In this document: in pieces, positions 14,133-19,059 of the stretch
Layout of the letters: every line of letters starts with the position of its first letter
How positions within the stretch are numbered: the first letter of the stretch is position 1
Source: Flammeovirgaceae bacterium UBA2786
Lineage (GTDB): Bacteria > Bacteroidota > Bacteroidia > Cytophagales > Cyclobacteriaceae
Length of the DNA: 19,059 nt
Reading direction: 5' to 3'
Assembly: GCA_002352225.1 (NCBI GenBank)
Contig: DEIA01000014.1
Location: 1 to 19,059 of the forward strand
Program-made: the position numbers and the translations under genes
Notes under the pieces: model-generated
Seen by the model: the letters and a program-made list of their open reading frames with translations, nothing else
What the model was told of the DNA's origin: nothing
Databases searched by the model: none

Positions 14133-15455
14133 TTACCGAAGGTTAAAAAGATTTTCGTTTAGGAGTGTAAGCGTTTTCTCTTTTTGTGAGGAGTGAACCA
14201 GTACGGAGATGTTGTTTGGGCTACCACCATATGAAACCATTCGGATAGGCACAGTAGCCAATGCCTGAAATACATCTTTTAATACACCTTCTTTCTCGGA
14301 AAGCATGTTGCCCACAATACAGATAATGGATTGATCGGTGTCTACTTCAATTGTTCCAAAGCTTTTTAATTCTTCCAGAATCGGGTTCAGGTTTTTGTTG
14401 TCGTCTATGGTTACAGAAACGGCCACCTCTGAAGTGGAGATCATATCGATGGGTGTTTTGTAACGTTCAAACACTTCAAACACTTTGCGCAGGAAGCCAT
14501 ACGCAAGTAACATGCGCGATGATTTTATTTTGATAGCAGTAATACCATCTTTGGCTGCAATGGCTTTAAACTGTCCGCGGCTGCCTTTGTCGCTGATGAT
14601 GGTACCGGCCGCTTTTTCGTCCATGGTATTTTTCAGGCGTACGGGCACGTGGTACTTTTGGGCAGGCACAATGGTGGAGGGGTGCAGAATTTTAGCTCCG
14701 AAGTAAGCCAACTCCGAAGCTTCATCGAACGTAAGTTCAGCAATGGGTACGGTCTTCTTTACTATACGCGGGTCGTTATTGTGCATGCCATCAATGTCTG
14801 TCCAGATCTGAATTTCTTCGGCTTTAATAGCCGCACCAATCAGCGATGCTGTATAATCGCTTCCTCCTCGTTTCAGATTGTCAATTTCGTTGCGATGGTT
14901 ACGGCAGATATACCCCTGAGTTACCAGAATATCCACATTGCTCATGGTTTCCAGTATTGGCTTCAGGCGTTCGCTTATTTTTTCGAGTTCAGGCTCCTGG
15001 TTTTCGTCAATCGACATGAAGTGCAGGGCTGGCAACAGTCTTGCAGAAATTTTCTTTTCCTGCAGGTGATGATAGAAGAGTTCAGTGGAAATAAGTTCAC
15101 CTTGTGCCAGTAGTTCGCGATAGCCGCGATCGTCAAACCGCCCGGCTGCCAGCAACCGGAACAAGCTGAAGTAGCGGCTTACTATTTCCTGACCGATGGC
15201 CCGGTGGGCCTCGCTATCATACAGTTCTTTTATGAATTGCAGATAATGTTTTTCCAGTTCGGCAATTTCCTGGTTAGCGGTTGTTTGTTGCTGGGCTAAT
15301 AAACTATCGCCAATGCGTACCAATGAATTGGTGGTACCGCTTAGCGCGGAAAGCACAACAATTTTTTTACCGGGCATGCTCAACACCAGGTTTGCAATCT
15401 TCTTCATCCGCTCAGGCTTACCTACCGAGGTACCGCCAAATTTTACAATCAGCAT
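14133..15455 (-). CDS. lysC: Aspartate kinase, monofunctional
   Basis: The start is the ATG at 15455 (440 residues, MLIVKFGGTSVGKPERM); a TTG two codons upstream is less likely. The protein phosphorylates L-aspartate with ATP, the first step to lysine, threonine, methionine and diaminopimelate. The kinase domain shows KFGGTSVG at the N-terminus, LKRGGSDYTASLIGAA, IWTDIDGMHNNDPR and ELAYFGAKILHPSTIVPA. The C-terminal 140 residues contain two ACT modules (the first with IDMISTSEVAVSVTIDD, the second with IICIVGNMLSEKEG and VRMVSYGGSP-like residues), the site of end-product feedback. There is no homoserine dehydrogenase or DAP decarboxylase fused to it, so it is the single-function type. No other lysine/threonine pathway genes are adjacent. 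It has a weak promoter behind the dnaK terminator. Confidence 0.95.
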   Translation of the reverse strand: MLIVKFGGTSVGKPERMKKIANLVLSMPGKKIVVLSALSGTTNSLVRIGDSLLAQQQTTANQEIAELEKHYLQFIKELYDSEAHRAIGQEIVSRYFSLFRLLAAGRFDDRGYRELLAQGELISTELFYHHLQEKKISARLLPALHFMSIDENQEPELEKISERLKPILETMSNVDILVTQGYICRNHRNEIDNLKRGGSDYTASLIGAAIKAEEIQIWTDIDGMHNNDPRIVKKTVPIAELTFDEASELAYFGAKILHPSTIVPAQKYHVPVRLKNTMDEKAAGTIISDKGSRGQFKAIAAKDGITAIKIKSSRMLLAYGFLRKVFEVFERYKTPIDMISTSEVAVSVTIDDNKNLNPILEELKSFGTIEVDTDQSIICIVGNMLSEKEGVLKDVFQALATVPIRMVSYGGSPNNISVLVHSSQKEKTLTLLNENLFNLR

Positions 15456-15476
15456 ATTCAAAAAATTTCAGGGGCG

Positions 15477-15507
15477 TAAAGATAGGTGGCATTGGATTAA
15501 CCAGAAA
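15477..15507 (-). promoter_or_regulatory. Possible promoter of the aspartate kinase gene
   Basis: On the minus strand TTTC (15507-15504), 19 bases, then TATCTTTA (15484-15477). Each box is one base off the Bacteroidota consensus. It lies just after the dnaK terminator and about 20 bases before the ATG at 15455, which is a sensible place. Confidence 0.36.
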
Positions 15508-15524
15508 TTCTGACCACAAAAAAA

Positions 15525-15550
15525 GCCCTTTGAATTTTCATCCAAAGGGC
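15525..15550 (-). terminator. Rho-independent terminator of dnaK
   Basis: An 8-base perfect stem (GCCCTTTG at 15525-15532 with CAAAGGGC at 15543-15550) and a 10-base loop are followed on the minus strand by seven consecutive T (15524-15518). It starts 24 bases after the dnaK stop codon. This is a textbook intrinsic terminator. Confidence 0.87.
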
Positions 15551-15574
15551 CGTTAGGTTCATCATAAAGAAGGA

Positions 15575-17482
15575 CTATTTCACTTCCTCATATTCTACAT
15601 CGGTTGCATTGCTTCCTCCGGTTCCGGTATTGCTTTGTTCCGATTGAGTGGCATTGCCAGCGTTTGGCTGAGCATTACTTGCTGCATACATTTCCTGCGA
15701 TGCTGCCTGCCAGGCATTATTAAGGGCCGCCATGGCTTGCTCAATAGCCCCCAGATCCTGACTCTTGTGAGTTTCTTTCAATTTTTCCAATGCCTGTGTA
15801 ATGGCCGTTTTATTTCCTTCAGAAAGTTTATCGCCAAATTCCTTCAACTGTTTTTCAGTTTGGAAGATGAGCGAATCGGCCTGGTTAATTTTATCCACGC
15901 GTTCTTTCTCTTTCTTATCGGCATCGGCATTGGCTTGCGCTTCCTGCTTCATTTTCTGGATTTCAGCATCGGTTAAACCACTGGAGGCTTCAATACGAAT
16001 CTTCTGCTCTTTGCCGGTTCCTTTGTCCTTAGCCGATACATGCAAAATACCGTTAGCATCAATATCGAAGGTTACTTCAATCTGAGGCACACCGCGTGGT
16101 GCAGGAGGAATTCCATCTAAGTGGAAGCGACCGATAGTGCGATTGTCTTTCGCCATCGGGCGTTCGCCTTGCAACACATGTATTTCTACCGATGGCTGGC
16201 TGTCGGAAGCGGTAGAGAATGTCTCTGACTTCTTTGAAGGAATGGTTGTATTCGATTCAATCAACTTAGTCATTACACCACCCATGGTTTCAATACCCAG
16301 CGAAAGCGGGGTAACATCCAACAACAATACATCTTTCACTTCACCGGTAAGCACACCACCCTGAATAGCAGCACCCACAGCTACCACTTCATCGGGGTTT
16401 ACACCTTTAGAAGGTTTTTTGCCAAAGAACTTTTCTACTTCTTCAACAATGCGTGGAATGCGGGTAGAGCCCCCTACCAGAATAACTTCATCAATCTGGT
16501 TAACAGAATAACCAGAATCGGCAACCGCCTTACGGCAAGGTTCCAGTGTTCTGCGAATCAAATCGTCAGACAGTTGTTCGAACTTGGCGCGCGAAAGTTT
16601 TTTCACTAAGTGCTCGGGCACACCATCTACCGAAGTGATGTAAGGAAGATTGATTTCTGTTTCAGTTGAACTTGACAATTCGATTTTTGCCTTTTCAGAG
16701 GCTTCTTTCAAACGTTGAAGAGCCATTGGATCTTTACGTAAGTCGATGTTTTTGTCGGCTTTAAATTCATCGGCCAGCCAGTTCATAATACGCATGTCAA
16801 AGTCATCGCCACCCAAGTGCACATCACCATTGGTAGATTTTACTTCAAATACGCCATCGCCCAACTCTAATATCGACACATCGAATGTACCACCGCCTAA
16901 GTCGTACACTGCGATCTTCATGTCTTTGTTTTTCTTATCCAACCCATAAGCCAAGGCAGCGGCTGTAGGCTCGTTAATGATACGTTTTACATCCAGGCCT
17001 GCAATCTGACCGGCCTCTTTAGTAGCCTGACGTTCGGCATCGTTGAAGTAGGCAGGTACAGTAACAATGGCTTCGGTAACAGTTGTACCCAGATAGTCTT
17101 CTGCGGTGCTCTTCATTTTTTGAAGAATCATAGCAGAAATTTCCTGCGGTGTATATAACCGATCGCCAATGCGCACACGCACGGTATCGTTATTACCACT
17201 CTCTACCTGGTAGCTTACCAGTTTCTTTTCGTTATCCACTTCGCCAAACTTTTTGCCCATAAAGCGTTTGATTGACGAAACGGTATTTTTTGGATTGGTA
17301 ATAGCCTGACGCTTGGCAGGGTCACCTACCTTACGCTCACCCTTCCCATTATCCAGAAAGCCTACAATAGAAGGAGTGGTTCTGCGCCCTTCGCTGTTGG
17401 CTATTACCACTGGCTCGTTGCCCTCCATTACGGATACGCACGAGTTGGTGGTTCCTAAGTCGATTCCAATTATTTTTCCCAT
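15575..17482 (-). CDS. dnaK: Chaperone protein DnaK (Hsp70)
   Basis: The 635-residue protein is a full-length bacterial Hsp70. The nucleotide-binding domain (about 1-383) has IGIDLGTTNS (5-13), VPAYFNDAERQAT, INEPTAAALAYG, DLGGGTFDVS (194-203, with the autophosphorylation-type Thr199) and ILVGGSTRIPR. The interdomain linker is DVLLLDVTPLSLG (around 384-396), followed by the substrate-binding beta domain and helical lid, and a Gly/Asn/Ser-rich tail ending in EEVK. It folds and protects cytosolic proteins with DnaJ and GrpE. Neither grpE nor dnaJ is next to it; the neighbours are aspartate kinase and a RAYT gene, so dnaK is transcribed alone and closed by the terminator at 15525. No CIRCE element precedes it, so HrcA control is not suggested by this sequence. 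Confidence 0.98.
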   Translation of the reverse strand: MGKIIGIDLGTTNSCVSVMEGNEPVVIANSEGRRTTPSIVGFLDNGKGERKVGDPAKRQAITNPKNTVSSIKRFMGKKFGEVDNEKKLVSYQVESGNNDTVRVRIGDRLYTPQEISAMILQKMKSTAEDYLGTTVTEAIVTVPAYFNDAERQATKEAGQIAGLDVKRIINEPTAAALAYGLDKKNKDMKIAVYDLGGGTFDVSILELGDGVFEVKSTNGDVHLGGDDFDMRIMNWLADEFKADKNIDLRKDPMALQRLKEASEKAKIELSSSTETEINLPYITSVDGVPEHLVKKLSRAKFEQLSDDLIRRTLEPCRKAVADSGYSVNQIDEVILVGGSTRIPRIVEEVEKFFGKKPSKGVNPDEVVAVGAAIQGGVLTGEVKDVLLLDVTPLSLGIETMGGVMTKLIESNTTIPSKKSETFSTASDSQPSVEIHVLQGERPMAKDNRTIGRFHLDGIPPAPRGVPQIEVTFDIDANGILHVSAKDKGTGKEQKIRIEASSGLTDAEIQKMKQEAQANADADKKEKERVDKINQADSLIFQTEKQLKEFGDKLSEGNKTAITQALEKLKETHKSQDLGAIEQAMAALNNAWQAASQEMYAASNAQPNAGNATQSEQSNTGTGGSNATDVEYEEVK

Positions 17483-17516
17483 GATATGTTCAGTTTTTAG
17501 ATTACAGATTTTAATG

Positions 17517-17547
17517 CAAAGTCCCTTTGAACAAGGGTTATGCCAAG
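17517..17547 (-). promoter_or_regulatory. Possible promoter region of dnaK
   Basis: Two readings overlap. For the Bacteroidota sigma factor, CTTG (17547-17544), 19 bases, then GGACTTTG (17524-17517); the TA of the second box is missing. For sigma-54, TTGGCA (17546-17541) and TTGT (17534-17531) have the -24/-12 spacing, with 10 bases between the GG and the GT; the normally invariant -12 GC is GT. Either start would give a leader of about 30-40 bases. Just upstream are runs of G on the plus strand (17547-17551 and 17554-17560). Confidence 0.3.
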
Positions 17548-17602
17548 GGGGTTGGGGGGGTAAAAATGTGACAGAGTGGCAGGATTTGCTTGTATTCAGG
17601 AA

Positions 17603-18166
17603 TCAAAACAAGCTAATCTTTAACAGATACTCTTCCGGGATTACCCGGTAGGAGTCTTTATAAAATTGATTTGAATCGTTCGAGATATTGATTAGAGAAT
17701 GACCAAGATGGACATTACAGATGCCTTCAGGGTTTTTCCAATATTGGCTGAATGAATGATGGGGCCAGTCTTCAATTTTTTGAAATAAACCTGCTCTAAG
17801 CGGATTTTGATGTATGTAATGGAAGCATGTTGATGAGTAGGTATCAGAAGAGATTTCGATTGATCTTGTATTTTGTTGGAAAAGAGATCCCGTGGTATTC
17901 TGTTGTTTGTTGATTGCCCGTGTATAGGAGCTTAAAAGTGTTCTTAGTGCATTTGTAAATTTTGCCGAATTGTATTCTGGTTTTGTAAAGATTAAGAAAT
18001 GGAAATGATTTGGCATCATACAGTAAGCCAGAAAATCGATTTCGGCTTTAAATTCATGGTGGGCTTTGGTTAGGAAGTATGAATAATTTCTTTCCTGCGG
18101 AAAAATAACCTGTTTGTTGTTTCCACGATTATAGAGGTGGTAAAGAGACTCAGGTGCTAAATTCAT
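17603..18166 (-). CDS. RAYT: REP-associated Y1/HUH transposase
   Basis: The 187-residue protein belongs to the Y1 transposase (IS200/IS605 TnpA-like) superfamily, in the RAYT branch. The N-terminus YHLYNRGNNKQVIF is typical. The HUH motif appears as MPNHFHFLIF (His54 and His56). The likely catalytic tyrosine is Tyr81 in LLSSYTRAINKQ, followed by TGSLFQQ and CFHYIHQNPLRAGL. RAYTs are domesticated single-copy enzymes that cleave single-stranded DNA at REP palindromes rather than moving as autonomous elements. There is no tnpB, and no left and right end typical of IS200/605. A perfect palindrome stands 17 bases before the ATG (see 18184-18216). It lies divergently to prfC. By eye the gene looks more AT-rich than its neighbours, which could mean acquisition. 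The C-terminus, about 40 residues after GICNVHLGHS, shows no further known motif. Confidence 0.9.
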   Translation of the reverse strand: MNLAPESLYHLYNRGNNKQVIFPQERNYSYFLTKAHHEFKAEIDFLAYCMMPNHFHFLIFTKPEYNSAKFTNALRTLLSSYTRAINKQQNTTGSLFQQNTRSIEISSDTYSSTCFHYIHQNPLRAGLFQKIEDWPHHSFSQYWKNPEGICNVHLGHSLINISNDSNQFYKDSYRVIPEEYLLKISLF

Positions 18167-18183
18167 GATACTGCTGTGAAGAT

Positions 18184-18216
18184 AGACGTGGCACCACTCT
18201 GAGTGGTGCCACGTCT
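18184..18216. repeat. Perfect palindrome next to the RAYT gene (REP-like)
   Basis: AGACGTGGCACCACTC (18184-18199) is followed by one base and then its exact reverse complement (18201-18216). The 33-base unit lies 17 bases before the RAYT ATG. No U-tract follows on either strand, so it is not a simple terminator. RAYT enzymes typically have REP palindromes beside their gene, which makes a REP or half of a REPIN the best reading. A binding site overlapping the prfC promoter is the alternative. No second copy was seen in this window. Confidence 0.72.
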
Positions 18217-18244
18217 TGGCTTTTGCTCTAATTTACTACTTTTG
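18215..18244 (+). promoter_or_regulatory. Promoter of prfC
   Basis: CTTG (18215-18218), 18 bases, then TACTTTTG (18237-18244), an exact TAnnTTTG box. Transcription should begin near 18251, only a few bases before the ATG at 18257, so the leader would be very short. The upstream box touches the right arm of the palindrome. Confidence 0.5.
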
Positions 18245-18256
18245 CGCCCTTATATT

Positions 18257-19059
18257 ATGACACTCGAGCAGGAAATAGCCAAGCGCAGAACTTTTGGAAT
18301 CATTAGCCACCCCGATGCGGGTAAAACCACGCTTACTGAAAAGTTGCTTCTTTTTGGAGGAGCCATTCAAAAGGCAGGTGCTGTAAAGTCATCTAAAATA
18401 AAAGACCATGCCCGCAGCGACTGGATGGAGATTGAAAAGCAACGCGGTATTTCGGTGGCTACATCGGTAATGGGCTTTAATTATAAAGACATTAAGATTA
18501 ATCTGCTCGATACGCCCGGTCACCAGGATTTTGCCGAGGACACGTACCGTACCCTTACAGCCGTGGATAGTGTAATCATGGTGATTGACTGCGTGAAGGG
18601 AGTTGAAGCACAAACGGAAAAACTGATGGAAGTATGCCGTATGCGCAGTACCCCGGTTTTGTGTTTTATTAATAAACTCGATCGTGAAGGCCGCGATCCG
18701 TTTGAATTACTTGATGAAGTGGAGGAAAAACTCAGCATTAAAGTTCGCCCCCTTAGCTGGCCCATTAGTATGGGTAAAACCTTTAAAGGAGTTTATAACC
18801 TGTACGAAAAAACGTTACAGTTGTTTACAGCCAGTAAAATAACAGTGGAGGAGGGGATAGAGATATCGGATATTCATAGCAATCAACTGGATGAGTTGGT
18901 TGGTGAAAACTATGCCAATCAATTACGTGCCGATGTAGAACTTATTGAAGGTGTATATCCTGAGTTTGATGTAAACGATTATCTGGAAGGTAAAGTAGCT
19001 CCCGTATTTTTTGGAAGTGCGGTAAATAATTTTGGTGTGAAAGAATTACTAGATACGTT
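18257..19059 (+). CDS. prfC: Peptide chain release factor 3 (RF3), 5' part
   Basis: The gene runs off the right edge; 267 codons are visible, about half of the usual 525-530. The start MTLEQEIAKRRTFGIISHPDAGKTT aligns with E. coli RF3. GTPase motifs are G1 SHPDAGKTT (residues 17-25), a G2 region near RGISVATSVM (63-72), G3 DTPGH (85-89) and G4 NKLD (139-142). The segment DWMEIEKQRGISV and the later SWPISMGKTFKGVYNLYE separate RF3 from EF-G and TypA. RF3 uses GTP to release RF1 or RF2 from the ribosome after peptide release. It acts in the cytosol and needs no partner gene nearby. The divergent RAYT gene and the palindrome lie upstream. Confidence 0.95.
   Translation, partial: MTLEQEIAKRRTFGIISHPDAGKTTLTEKLLLFGGAIQKAGAVKSSKIKDHARSDWMEIEKQRGISVATSVMGFNYKDIKINLLDTPGHQDFAEDTYRTLTAVDSVIMVIDCVKGVEAQTEKLMEVCRMRSTPVLCFINKLDREGRDPFELLDEVEEKLSIKVRPLSWPISMGKTFKGVYNLYEKTLQLFTASKITVEEGIEISDIHSNQLDELVGENYANQLRADVELIEGVYPEFDVNDYLEGKVAPVFFGSAVNNFGVKELLDT

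Noticed and set aside
14649..15113. A 154-codon plus-strand frame antisense to the aspartate kinase gene
   Set aside because: It lies wholly within a clearly conserved gene on the other strand and its translation shows no family motif.
17483..17602. CIRCE/HrcA operator upstream of dnaK
   Set aside because: The TTAGCACTC-N9-GAGTGCTAA pattern is not present in the 120 bases upstream.
17635..17648. CCGGG/CCCGG hairpin near the 3' end of the RAYT gene as a possible second REP
   Set aside because: The stem is only 5 bases, it lies inside the coding sequence, and its sequence is unrelated to the 18184 palindrome.
17603..18216. Complete IS200/IS605 insertion sequence
   Set aside because: There is a Y1 transposase, but no tnpB and no paired subterminal hairpins or target-site pattern. 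The protein motifs fit a RAYT.

Overview
The window looks like chromosomal core sequence from a member of the Bacteroidota, probably the Cytophagales/Cyclobacteriaceae side. Three things point there. Several start sites are preceded by the Bacteroidota-type promoter (TTTG, about 19 bases, TAnnTTTG). The LptC-like protein is a lipoprotein. The gene content (PpiD, LptC, TPR protein and outer-membrane barrel in a row, tandem NhaD antiporters, a RAYT transposase) also fits. The assignment to order is inference. No rRNA, tRNA, CRISPR array, prophage or complete insertion sequence was seen. No gene-free stretch exceeds 300 bases; the longest is about 190.

Left part (1-4072). The 3' half of an FtsX/MacB-type ABC permease (+) ends directly against the stop codon of a convergent minus-strand operon. 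Read from its 5' end, that operon is DUF493/YbeD-like protein, pterin-4a-carbinolamine dehydratase, rsmI, a membrane protein resembling the membrane half of apolipoprotein N-acyltransferase without its catalytic domain, and an inositol-monophosphatase-family enzyme. The last four are coupled by 1 to 17 base overlaps. The hairpin terminator of the upstream ppiD gene sits only 7 bases before the DUF493 start codon.

Envelope block (4092-9872), all minus strand: an outer-membrane barrel and a secreted TPR protein (one transcript, with a good promoter), a terminator, an LptC-like lipoprotein and a small membrane protein, then ppiD under its own near-perfect promoter. Together these suggest envelope assembly: LPS transport, periplasmic folding and an outer-membrane protein.

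Middle (9990-15507). A Glu/Leu/Phe/Val-dehydrogenase-family enzyme (+) overlaps by two bases the stop codon of the first of two tandem NhaD-type Na+/H+ antiporter paralogues (-). The paralogues differ by a 32-residue N-terminal insertion in one and a histidine-rich loop in the other, and the sequence between them can fold into a nested hairpin. Upstream on the same strand lies a monofunctional aspartate kinase.

Right part (15525-19059). dnaK (-) has a strong terminator and a G-rich upstream region. Next is a RAYT (REP-associated Y1/HUH transposase) gene (-) with a perfect 16-base-arm palindrome 17 bases before its start. That palindrome also abuts the promoter of prfC (+), which runs off the window. 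The observations most worth a second look are the RAYT/palindrome pair, the catalytic-domain-less Lnt-like protein, the terminator-like hairpins immediately before start codons, and the nhaD pair with its structured spacer. No clearly new multi-gene system is evident.
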